Source of the DNA: Nocardioides agri
GTDB taxonomy: Bacteria > Actinomycetota > Actinomycetes > Propionibacteriales > Nocardioidaceae
Length of the DNA stretch: 64,000 nucleotides
Direction of reading: 5' to 3'
Assembly: GCF_013778305.1 (NCBI RefSeq)
Contig: NZ_JACEIC010000001.1
Span: forward strand, 372,001 to 436,000
Shown here one piece after another: positions 10,015 through 17,743 of this stretch. Within the stretch, counting starts at the first letter, position 1. Every line of letters begins with the position of its first letter. The notes under the pieces were generated by a model, which searched no databases, was not told where the DNA came from, and worked only from the letters and a program-made list of their open reading frames with translations. The position numbers and the translations under genes are program-made.

Positions 10015-11260
10015 CCGACGCCCGATAGCGGCCCTGCTCGCCCTCGGCGTGCTGGTGGCCGCCCTGGTCGGCTGCAGTGACGACGCCCCGGCGCCGGGTC
10101 CCGACGCGGACGCGACCGCCCCGGCCGACGTCGCGGCTGCGGTCCGGGCCGCGCTGGAGACCCGCGCGGCCGCCGTCCGCGACGGCGACGCGGAGGCGTT
10201 CCGGCGTACCGTCGGCGGCAGCCGCGCCTTCCGGGCCGAGCAGCAGACGTGGTACGCCAACCTCACCCAGCTTCCCGTCGGCCGCCTCCGCTACCGCCTC
10301 GATCCGGCCAGCCTGGTGCGGGACGGCGACGGCTACTGGGTGACCGTCACCCAGGTGCTCCAGCTCGACGGGTACGACGCCGCGCCGGTGACCAGCCCGG
10401 ACCGCTTCCGCTTCGGGCCGGTGAGCGCCGCCGGCCGGGCGCGGCTGACCTCGGTGACCGATCCGGAGTGGGAGGCCGCCCACGACGTGCAGGCGCAGCC
10501 GTGGGACCTCGGCCGCATCGACGTGCGCGAGGGCTTCGGCGTGCTCGGGGTGTTCGACGCCGGCTCGGTGGGTGCGGCCGACGCCATCGTCGCGTCCGTG
10601 GAGACCGGGATCAGCGACGTGTCGGCCTGGGTGCCCTACGACTGGTCGCGGCACGTGGTCGTCTACGCGCTGTCGGACCCGACGTTCCTGCAGGGCCTCG
10701 AGGACGTGCCCGGCGACGACCCCGGCGACCTGGACGCGGTGTCCTTCCCGGCGGGCGAGGGCACCCGCTTCGTCCTCAACCCCCGCGTGCTGGGCCGCTC
10801 CGAGCCGGAGGTGGACCGGCTCGTGCGGCACGAGCTCACCCACGTCGCGGTCGGGACCCACGACGACGCCGCGCCGGTCTGGCTCTCCGAGGGCCTTGCC
10901 GAGTGGGTGTCGGTGCGGCCGATCCCGCCGGAGGAGCGTCGGCTCCCCGACAGCGCGCTGAAGGCCGCCGAGCGGGGCACCGTGCGCGACCTGCCGGACG
11001 ACCGGACGTTCAACGACGACGACTCCCAGGCGCACTACGGGCTGGCCTGGTGGGCCGTGGAGAGCATCGCGAACAGCTACGGCGAGCAGGCGCCCTGGAC
11101 GCTGCTGGACGCCGTGTCCGTCCCGGGCGCTGACGTGGGCTCGGTCGTGCGCGACCAGCTCGGCCTGACCACCCGCGAGCTCGCCCAGCAGGCCGTGCTG
11201 CTGATCCTGGCGACGTACGCCGCTCCCGGAGCCGGGCTGGTTTCGCCGAGCCCTACGTAG
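9995..11260 (+). CDS. Lipoprotein with HExxH metallopeptidase-like domain
   Basis: A 421-residue predicted lipoprotein. Residues 11-27 form a signal peptide ending in the lipobox LVGC, so Cys27 would be lipidated and the protein anchored outside the membrane. The C-terminal half has HELTHVAVG followed about 17 residues later by [11 protein letters not shown]: an HExxH zinc motif with a downstream glutamate, as in the peptidase_MA-like (gluzincin) family. A middle domain (about 45-170) resembles small secreted NTF2-like folds; that is a guess. It overlaps the end of dxs by 20 bases. Its substrate is unknown. Confidence 0.8.
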   Translation: MSRARPDRRPIAALLALGVLVAALVGCSDDAPAPGPDADATAPADVAAAVRAALETRAAAVRDGDAEAFRRTVGGSRAFRAEQQTWYANLTQLPVGRLRYRLDPASLVRDGDGYWVTVTQVLQLDGYDAAPVTSPDRFRFGPVSAAGRARLTSVTDPEWEAAHDVQAQPWDLGRIDVREGFGVLGVFDAGSVGAADAIVASVETGISDVSAWVPYDWSRHVVVYALSDPTFLQGLEDVPGDDPGDLDAVSFPAGEGTRFVLNPRVLGRSEPEVDRLVRHELTHVAVGTHDDAAPVWLSEGLAEWVSVRPIPPEERRLPDSALKAAERGTVRDLPDDRTFNDDDSQAHYGLAWWAVESIANSYGEQAPWTLLDAVSVPGADVGSVVRDQLGLTTRELAQQAVLLILATYAAPGAGLVSPSPT

Positions 11261-11274
11261 GACAGTGTGGGGTC

Positions 11275-12756
11275 ATGGACGTGCTGAGGACCAAGTCGAT
11301 CGAGCAGAGCCTGGCCGACACCGACGAACCGGACTACCAGCTCAAGAAGCGGCTGGGGGCCCTGGACCTCACGGTCTTCGGCATCGGCGTCGTGATCGGC
11401 GCCGGCATCTTCACGCTCACCGGGCGGGTGGCCAGGGACTACGCCGGGCCGGGCGTGGTCTTCTCGTTCATCCTGGCGGCGATCTGCTGCGCGCTGGCGG
11501 CCCTGTGCTACGCCGAGTTCGCCTCCACGGTGCCGGTCGCAGGCTCGGCGTACACCTTCTCCTACGCGACGCTCGGCGAGCTGATCGCCTGGATCATCGG
11601 CTGGGACCTGATCCTCGAGCTGATGCTCGGCGCCTCGGTGGTGGCGCAGGGCTGGAGTGCCTACTTCGTGATCTTCCTCGATGAGCTCGGCATCACCTGG
11701 CCGGCCGGCATCGGGCCGTCGGAGGGCTTCCAGTGGGACCACGTCAACGTGCCGGCGCTGCTGCTGGTCGCGATCCTGACGACGCTCGTCGCGTTCGGCA
11801 TCAAGGAGTCGATGCGGGTCAACCTCGTCCTCGTCGCGGTCAAGCTCTTCATCGTGCTGTTCGTGATCGTGGCGGGCCTGTTCTACGTCTCCGGCGCCAA
11901 CTACGACCCGTTCATCCCGCCGGCCGCCGACCCGATCTCCGCCAGCGGCATCCACCAGCCGCTGATCCAGTGGGCCTTCGGCATCGAGCCGCAGACGTTC
12001 GGCGTGCTCGGCATCATCTCCGCGGCGTCGGTGGTGTTCTTCGCCTACATCGGCTTCGACGTCGTCGCCACCACCGCCGAGGAGGCCCGCAACCCGCAGC
12101 GCGACCTGCCGATCGGCATCCTCGGCTCGCTGGCGATCTGCACGCTGCTCTACGTCGCGGTCGCCCTGGTGATCACCGGCATGGTGCCCTACGACCAGAT
12201 CGACCCCGCCGCCGCGCTGGCGACCGCGTTCCGCGACGTCGGCCAGAGCGGCTACGCCACGCTGATCGCGGCCGGCGCGGTCGCCGGTCTCACGACGGTC
12301 GTGATGACGCTGCTCATCGGCGCGATCCGGGTGATGTTCGCGATGAGCCGCGACGGTCTCATCCCGCACGGCTTCGGCCGCACCAACCCCGCGACCGGCA
12401 CGCCGGTGCGGATCACGATCACGATCGGCGCGATCGTGGCCGTCGTGGCGTCGTACACCCCGATCGGCAAGCTCGAGGAGATGGTCAACATCGGCACGCT
12501 CACGGCGTTCGCGCTCGTGTCGCTCGCGGTGCCGGTGCTCCGCAAGAGCCGGCCGGACCTGAACCGGCCGTTCCGGGTGCCGCTGAGCCCGTGGCTGCCC
12601 TTCCTGTCCGCGCTGGTCTGCCTCTACCTGATGGTGAACCTGTCCATCGAGACCTGGCTGCGGTTCGTGGTCTGGATGCTGCTCGGCTTCGTCATCTACT
12701 TCGCCTACGGCCACGGCCACAGCCGGGTGCGCCGGGAGGAGAAGGCGAGCGTCTGA
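11275..12756 (+). CDS. APC-superfamily amino acid permease
   Basis: A 493-residue amino-acid/polyamine permease of the APC superfamily with about 12 membrane helices. The first helix carries GIGVVIGAGIFTLTGRVA, the unwound GxG substrate-binding segment of this superfamily. YIGFDVVATTAEEARNPQRD is typical of the cationic amino acid transporter branch. It starts with ATG 11275, with GACAGT eight bases upstream. The neighbour upstream is the lipoprotein peptidase, so uptake of peptide breakdown products is conceivable but unproven. Transcription is closed by the hairpin at 12784-12818. Confidence 0.88.
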   Translation: MDVLRTKSIEQSLADTDEPDYQLKKRLGALDLTVFGIGVVIGAGIFTLTGRVARDYAGPGVVFSFILAAICCALAALCYAEFASTVPVAGSAYTFSYATLGELIAWIIGWDLILELMLGASVVAQGWSAYFVIFLDELGITWPAGIGPSEGFQWDHVNVPALLLVAILTTLVAFGIKESMRVNLVLVAVKLFIVLFVIVAGLFYVSGANYDPFIPPAADPISASGIHQPLIQWAFGIEPQTFGVLGIISAASVVFFAYIGFDVVATTAEEARNPQRDLPIGILGSLAICTLLYVAVALVITGMVPYDQIDPAAALATAFRDVGQSGYATLIAAGAVAGLTTVVMTLLIGAIRVMFAMSRDGLIPHGFGRTNPATGTPVRITITIGAIVAVVASYTPIGKLEEMVNIGTLTAFALVSLAVPVLRKSRPDLNRPFRVPLSPWLPFLSALVCLYLMVNLSIETWLRFVVWMLLGFVIYFAYGHGHSRVRREEKASV

Positions 12757-12783
12757 GCCGGCTGTCTGTCGTCGAGTGACGCC

Positions 12784-12818
12784 AAACGGCCCCCGGGAGC
12801 AGCTCCCAGGGGCCGTTT
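12784..12818. terminator. Strong hairpin between convergent genes
   Basis: An inverted repeat with arms AAACGGCCCC (12784-12793) and GGGGCCGTTT (12809-12818) is extended inward, after one mismatch, by GGGAG/CTCCC around a three-base loop. The outer A and T runs give it a terminator-like end in both directions. It sits between the permease (plus) and the membrane protein gene ending at 12847 (minus), so it can stop transcription from both sides. Confidence 0.85.
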
Positions 12819-12846
12819 CACGTCGCTCGACGGCAGATCGGGCGGC

Positions 12847-13473
12847 TCAGCCCTCCTTGCGGGCCACGATCTGGCCGAGCACGGCGTACCCGATGCAGAG
12901 GTGCGCGGCGCCGACGAAGCCGGCGACGGTGCCGCCGAAGATGCCGTACGCCGGCACGGAGACGACCGCCCAGCTCTCGGCCACCAGCGGCCAGAAGCGG
13001 GACACGCCGCGCCAGCGGCCGGCGATGGCGATCCGGATGCCGATGAAGAACATGCCCATCATCGAGAGCGGCCAGGTGAGGTCGAGCAGCAGCCACCCGG
13101 TCTGGTCGAGGTCGGAGACGCTGATGCCGTCGACGAAGGTCGAGCAGATCGCGAGCGAGAGCAGGACCCCCTCGAGCCGCAGGAAGAAGCGCGCCACGCG
13201 GCCCTCGCCGAGGGCCTGGGTCTGCCACAGCACGGTGAGCAGCCCCATCACGCCGATCTGGAAGAGCCCGGAGGCGAGCGAGAAGACCGCCTCCTCGGTG
13301 GCGCCGTGCGGGTCGGAGCCCATCACGACCATGGCGAGCGCCCACGACAGGGCGCCGGCCGTCAGCAGCATGCCGCGCTTGCGGAAGGGGCGGGTCGGGC
13401 GGGTGGTGCCGGAGACCGCCGCGGGACGGCGGACGTCGGTGCGGGCAGCTGCGGGAGTCTGCTCGATGGTCAT
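12847..13473 (-). CDS. Five-helix membrane protein of unknown function
   Basis: A 208-residue integral membrane protein. After a basic, soluble N terminus of about 35 residues there are roughly five hydrophobic helices, for example GMLLTAGALSWALAMVVMG near 34-52 and a final segment with AHLCIGYAVLGQIVA. I do not recognise a family. The ATG at 13473 follows AGGAGG with good spacing. The gene is divergent from the second two-component system, and the shared promoter region holds two matching dyads (13582-13625), which suggests it is controlled by that system. The short hydrophobic build would suit an accessory sensor or a target gene product. Function not assigned. Confidence 0.75.
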   Translation of the reverse strand: MTIEQTPAAARTDVRRPAAVSGTTRPTRPFRKRGMLLTAGALSWALAMVVMGSDPHGATEEAVFSLASGLFQIGVMGLLTVLWQTQALGEGRVARFFLRLEGVLLSLAICSTFVDGISVSDLDQTGWLLLDLTWPLSMMGMFFIGIRIAIAGRWRGVSRFWPLVAESWAVVSVPAYGIFGGTVAGFVGAAHLCIGYAVLGQIVARKEG

Positions 13474-13581
13474 CGTTCCTCCTGGTCTGGGGGACGGCAC
13501 CCTTGCCGTCCGATGACCCGAACACTCCCGGGGCAGGCGCCCCGGGCAGCAGGGAGCGGCGTCCCTCGTCCGGTCCCTCGC

Positions 13582-13625
13582 CGGTGTCCCGTGCGCGCGG
13601 GACACCGATCCCGAGACGACGGGAC
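13582..13625. promoter_or_regulatory. Two TCCCG-N6-CGGGA dyads at a divergent promoter
   Basis: Dyad 1 spans 13582-13607 with perfect 10-base arms CGGTGTCCCG and CGGGACACCG around six bases. Dyad 2 spans 13608-13625 with ATCCCG and CGGGAC, also around six bases. Both contain TCCCG-N6-CGGGA, and their centres are 22 bp apart, two helical turns. Dyad 2 covers the place of a -35 element for GATACT (13637-13642), the likely -10 of the kinase gene. These are good candidates for binding sites of the LuxR-type regulator at 15700-16350. A further GC-rich hairpin lies at 13527-13546 (CCCGGGGC/GCCCCGGG). Confidence 0.6.
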
Positions 13626-13648
13626 GGAGCGAGGCCGATACTTCTCGG

Positions 13649-15703
13649 GTGACTCCCGCTCCCGCGCCCGGCCGCGTCCCCGCGACCGTCGTCTCGGTGC
13701 TCGCGGTGGGCATGCTCGTGGTCTGCCTGTGCCTCGACCTGGTCAACGAGCCGGCCGACCGGGCCCGCTCGTCGATGGGGTGGGGCACGTTCTCGGCGCT
13801 GGCCGGCGTGATCGCGGTCGGTACGGCGGCGCCGGTGCTGTGGCGCCACCCGCGGCACCCGGTCGCCTGGGTGCTGGCCGGCACCGGCCTGCTCTGGTCG
13901 CTCGACGGGCTGTGCGAGTCCTACTCGGCGTACGCCATGGCGCAGACGCCGGTGCTCCCGCTCGCGGGGTTCGCCGTGTGGGTGGTCGCGCAGCTCGGGG
14001 CCTTCCTGCTGGTCGGCCTGCCGACCGTGCTGGTGCTCTACCCGAACGGCCGGCTGATGAAGGGCGCTTGGGGCACGGTGAGCGTCCTGGTGATCGCGAT
14101 GGCGTGCGCGCTGCCGTCACTGCTGCTCTTCGCGCCGATGTCGATCGTCGGCAACGAGGAGCCGCTGCCGATGGACACCGGCATGCCGGAGCTCCCGCTG
14201 CCCGAGGACGTCTTCTTCACGCTGCTCCGGGTCGCGCGGGTCGTCACCCTGCTCGCGATGCCGCTCGCCGTCGCGGTGCTGTTCGCCCGGCACCGGCGGG
14301 CGGACGACCGGGAGCGCAAGCAGATCCGCTGGCTGGTCTGGGCGGCAGTGGTCTGCCTGGTGATGGCCGGGCTGGGCGCCGTGCTCCAGAACGGCTGGGT
14401 CGTCTCGATCGCCCTCGTCGTCGCGCTGTCGGTCACCGGCGTCTCGATCGCGATCGGCATCCTCGACCCCGACCTCGGCGACGTCGACGCCCTCATGGGC
14501 GGCACGATCGTGTGGGCGACGGTCGCCGGCCTCGTCATCGCGCTCGACCTGGTGCTGGTCGCGACGCTCGACGCGCTGCTCGGCGATCGGCTCGACCAGC
14601 GCGACGCGACGCTGATCCTGCTGCTCGTCGCGGTCACGATCTACGCACCGGTGCGGGGCTGGATCTCGGGCGTCGTGCACCGCGCGCTGGTCGGGCGGCG
14701 TGGTGACCGCTACGAGGTCGTCGCGGCGCTCGCCGCCCGGCTGGAGGAGGCCGGCGACGTCCGCGACCAGCTGCCGGCGCTGGCGACCGAGGTGGCGTCG
14801 GCGTTCAAGCTCGACTTCGTGCAGGTGGAGGTCTTCGGCCACGGCGGCGGCGCGATCGCCGCGACGTACGGCGAGCGCCCGCGCGACACCCGCGAGGTCC
14901 CGATCCGCTACGGCGAGGAGGAGGTCGGCCGGCTGGAGCTGCCCGCGCGGGGCGTCCGGTCGATGCTCTCCAAGCGGGACCAGGCGCTGCTCTTCGACAT
15001 CGTCCGGCAGGCCGCGATGGCGGTGCGCAGCGCCCGCCTCGCCGCCGACCTCCAGGTCTCGCGCGAGCAGCTCGTGCTGGCCCGCGAGGAGGACCGCCGC
15101 CGGATCCGCCGGGACCTGCACGACGGTCTCGGCCCGGTCCTCGGTGGCGTCGCCATGCGGCTCGACGCCGCCGGCAACGCGCTCGACCGCGACCCGGAGA
15201 CCACCCGTCGCCTCGTCGCCCAGTCCCGGCAGGACGTCACCGACGCCCTGGCCGACGTACGCCGCCTGGTGCAGGGGCTGCGGCCGCCGGCACTGGACGA
15301 CCTCGGCCTGCTGGCCGCGCTCGACCAGCAGGCCGAGCGGCTCAGCTCGGCCGACCTCGCGGTCGACGTCGCGGCCGAGGACCTCGGGCCACTGTCGGCG
15401 GCCGTCGAGGTGGCGGCGTACCGGATCGCCTCCGAGGCGCTGACCAACGCCGTCCGCCACGCCGGGGCGCGGCGTGCGAGCGTCCGGCTGGTCGGCAACT
15501 CGCACGCGCTGCTCGTCGAGGTCTCCGACGACGGCGCCGGCATCGCTGCCGACGTGGTGGCCGGCGTCGGGCTACGGTCGATCCGCGAGCGCGCGGCCGA
15601 GCTCGGCGGCCGCACGGAGATCACCTGCCCGGACGGCGGGGGCACCCGCGTGCGGGCCTGGCTCCCCACCGCCCCCACCCCCGATCTCGAGGAGACGACG
15701 TGA
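13649..15703 (+). CDS. Membrane sensor histidine kinase (second system)
   Basis: A 684-residue sensor kinase. The N-terminal 320 residues hold about eight membrane helices and the middle (about 350-470) looks GAF-like. Next comes a HisKA_3 helix with RRDLHDGLG (His491 as phospho-acceptor) and an HATPase_c domain with EALTNAVRHA and GVGLRSIRERA. The GTG start at 13649 follows GATACT by six bases, so the mRNA is probably leaderless. The stop overlaps the regulator start as GTGA. The architecture parallels the kinase at 365-2191. Two dyads in the upstream region suggest autoregulation. Confidence 0.9.
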   Translation: MTPAPAPGRVPATVVSVLAVGMLVVCLCLDLVNEPADRARSSMGWGTFSALAGVIAVGTAAPVLWRHPRHPVAWVLAGTGLLWSLDGLCESYSAYAMAQTPVLPLAGFAVWVVAQLGAFLLVGLPTVLVLYPNGRLMKGAWGTVSVLVIAMACALPSLLLFAPMSIVGNEEPLPMDTGMPELPLPEDVFFTLLRVARVVTLLAMPLAVAVLFARHRRADDRERKQIRWLVWAAVVCLVMAGLGAVLQNGWVVSIALVVALSVTGVSIAIGILDPDLGDVDALMGGTIVWATVAGLVIALDLVLVATLDALLGDRLDQRDATLILLLVAVTIYAPVRGWISGVVHRALVGRRGDRYEVVAALAARLEEAGDVRDQLPALATEVASAFKLDFVQVEVFGHGGGAIAATYGERPRDTREVPIRYGEEEVGRLELPARGVRSMLSKRDQALLFDIVRQAAMAVRSARLAADLQVSREQLVLAREEDRRRIRRDLHDGLGPVLGGVAMRLDAAGNALDRDPETTRRLVAQSRQDVTDALADVRRLVQGLRPPALDDLGLLAALDQQAERLSSADLAVDVAAEDLGPLSAAVEVAAYRIASEALTNAVRHAGARRASVRLVGNSHALLVEVSDDGAGIAADVVAGVGLRSIRERAAELGGRTEITCPDGGGTRVRAWLPTAPTPDLEETT

Positions 15704-16350
15704 CCGAGCCCGTGCGGGTGCTGATCGCCGACGACCACCCGGTGTTCCGCGACGGTCTGGCGTCGCTGCTCGGCACGCAGCCGGACGTGACCGTGGTCGG
15801 CACCGCCGCCGACGGCGCCGAGGCGGTCGCGCTCGCCACCGAGCTCACCCCCGACGTGGTCGTCATGGACCTCCAGATGCCCGAGCTCAACGGCATCGAC
15901 GCCACCCGGAGGCTGGCTGAGACCCGGCCGGACGTGCGGGTGCTGGTGTTCACCATGGGGGAGGAGGACGGCACGGTGCTGGCGGCGATGCGCGCCGGCG
16001 CCCGCGGCTACCTCGTCAAGGGCGCCAGCCAGGACGAGGTCGCCCGCGCGATCTCGACCGTGCACGCGGGCGGCCTGGTCTTCGGCGCCTCGCTCGCGCT
16101 CCGGATCGCCGACCTGCTGTCCGGCTCGGCGGCTCCGGACCGCTCGGCGTTCCCGCAGCTGACCGAGCGGGAGGTGGAGATCCTCGACCTGATCGCGGCC
16201 GGCAAGAACAACGCGCAGATCGCGGCCGCGCTCTACCTGGCTCCCAAGACCGTGCGCAACAACGTCTCCAACATCCTGGCCAAGCTCCAGGCGACCGACC
16301 GGGCCGACGCCATCATCCGGGCCCGCGACGCCGGCCTGGGCGGCGGCTAG
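15700..16350 (+). CDS. LuxR/NarL-family response regulator (second system)
   Basis: A 216-residue response regulator. The receiver has Asp11 and Asp12, the phospho-acceptor Asp57 in VVVMDLQMPE and Lys107. The LuxR helix-turn-helix (about 150-212) contains LTEREVEILDLIAAGKNN and [15 protein letters not shown]. It starts at GTG 15700, overlapping the kinase stop. Sequence similarity to the regulator at 2188-2829 runs through both domains. Likely targets are its own operon and the divergent membrane protein gene, judged from the matching dyads at 13582-13625. Confidence 0.93.
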   Translation: MTEPVRVLIADDHPVFRDGLASLLGTQPDVTVVGTAADGAEAVALATELTPDVVVMDLQMPELNGIDATRRLAETRPDVRVLVFTMGEEDGTVLAAMRAGARGYLVKGASQDEVARAISTVHAGGLVFGASLALRIADLLSGSAAPDRSAFPQLTEREVEILDLIAAGKNNAQIAAALYLAPKTVRNNVSNILAKLQATDRADAIIRARDAGLGGG

Positions 16351-16414
16351 ACCCACGGGGACCGACTCGGCGATTCCGCGTCGCCGGGTGCTGCTGGGGT
16401 GAATACTGCGGGCC

Positions 16415-17731
16415 GTGCAGAGCTATACCGACGAGCTGCGTCTCCGACTGGCGCACGAGGCCGCTGAGCTCGGCACCTGGCACTGGAACGCGGCAGACGA
16501 CTCGAACGTCTGGGACGCCCAGATGCTGCGCATCTACGGCCTGACCGCCGGGACGTTCGACGGCAGCTGGGACTTCTGGGTCGAGAGCATCTACCCCGAC
16601 GACCGCGCACAGGCGATCGCGGTCGTGCAGGTCGCGATGGCCGGGTGCTCGACGTACGTGCTGCGCAACCGGATCGTCCGGCCCGACGGGACGATCCGGT
16701 GGATCGAGGCCCACGGCAAGGTGCTCGCCGACGAGGACGGCGCGCCCGCCGGCACGATCGGCTGCGTCCGTGACGTCACCGACCGGGTCGAGCTGGAGCG
16801 ACGCAAGGACGCCGCCGCGGCGCGGGCGCTGCTGCTCCAGCAGGTGACCGCCGACTTCGCCCGCGCGCTGACGCCCGCGCAGGTCGCCTCGGTCCACGCC
16901 GAGAGCCTGGAGCGGGTGCGCACGCTGGTCGGGGACTCGCTCTCGGTCGAGGACGAGCAGCTGCTCGACACGCTGACCTCGCAGCACGCGATCGCCGCGG
17001 AGCGTGCCGAGCTGGTCCGCCGGACGACGGCGATCTCGGACGAGCTGCAGTACAGCCTGGCCCCGAGTCCGCTGCCGGAGCTCGAGGGCTTCGAGGCGGC
17101 CGCGATCTACCAGCCCGGTGGCGACGTGCTCGAGCACGTGGGCGGCGACTGGTACGACGCCGTCGCCGCCGGTCCCGGCGACCTGCTGCTGGTCGTCGGT
17201 GACGTCATGGGCAGGGGGGTGCGGGCCGCGACGACGATGATCCCGGTCCGCGCCGGCATCCGTGGGCTCATGACCGTCGAGTCGGCGCCGCACGCGCTGC
17301 TCGCCGCCGCCGACGAGATGGTCTCGCGCGACGCACCCGACGACTTCGTGACCGTCGTCGTCGCCCGGCTGTCCGCATCCGCCGGCACCCTGGAGCTGTG
17401 CAGCGCCGGGCACGTGCCGGTCGTGGTGGTCTCACCGGACGGGTCGACGTCCCTGGTGGGGAGCGGCACCGGCACGCCGCTCGGCATCACGTCCCCCTCG
17501 GCCCGCGAGATCGAGCGGATCCCGCTGCCGCCCGGCAGCGTCGTCGTCCTGGTGACCGACGGAGTGGTCGAGTCGCGTGAGCGCGACATCGAGGAGGGCA
17601 TCGACCGGTTGCGGGCACGGGTGGCCGAGCTCGCCAGCGGCCCGCTCGACACGCTCGTCCACGAGGTCGCCGCGCTGGCCGACGCCCGGCTCGGCGACGA
17701 CGTCACCGTCGTCGCCGCCCGGGTCCGCTGA
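16415..17731 (+). CDS. PAS domain PP2C-type (SpoIIE-like) phosphatase
   Basis: A 438-residue serine phosphatase of the SpoIIE/RsbU group. Residues 1-125 are a PAS/PAC sensor (ending RNRIVRPDGTIRWIEAHG and IGCVRDVTDR), followed by a helical linker. The PP2C domain occupies about 220-438, with GGDWYDAV, VVGDVMGRG and the final DDVTVVAARV holding metal-binding aspartates. Such enzymes typically dephosphorylate anti-sigma-factor antagonists in general stress pathways; no partner gene is adjacent here. The GTG start at 16415 has AATACT seven bases upstream. A second PP2C protein lies at 20574-22682. Confidence 0.9.
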   Translation: MQSYTDELRLRLAHEAAELGTWHWNAADDSNVWDAQMLRIYGLTAGTFDGSWDFWVESIYPDDRAQAIAVVQVAMAGCSTYVLRNRIVRPDGTIRWIEAHGKVLADEDGAPAGTIGCVRDVTDRVELERRKDAAAARALLLQQVTADFARALTPAQVASVHAESLERVRTLVGDSLSVEDEQLLDTLTSQHAIAAERAELVRRTTAISDELQYSLAPSPLPELEGFEAAAIYQPGGDVLEHVGGDWYDAVAAGPGDLLLVVGDVMGRGVRAATTMIPVRAGIRGLMTVESAPHALLAAADEMVSRDAPDDFVTVVVARLSASAGTLELCSAGHVPVVVVSPDGSTSLVGSGTGTPLGITSPSAREIERIPLPPGSVVVLVTDGVVESRERDIEEGIDRLRARVAELASGPLDTLVHEVAALADARLGDDVTVVAARVR

Positions 17732-17743
17732 CCGTCGGCCCGG

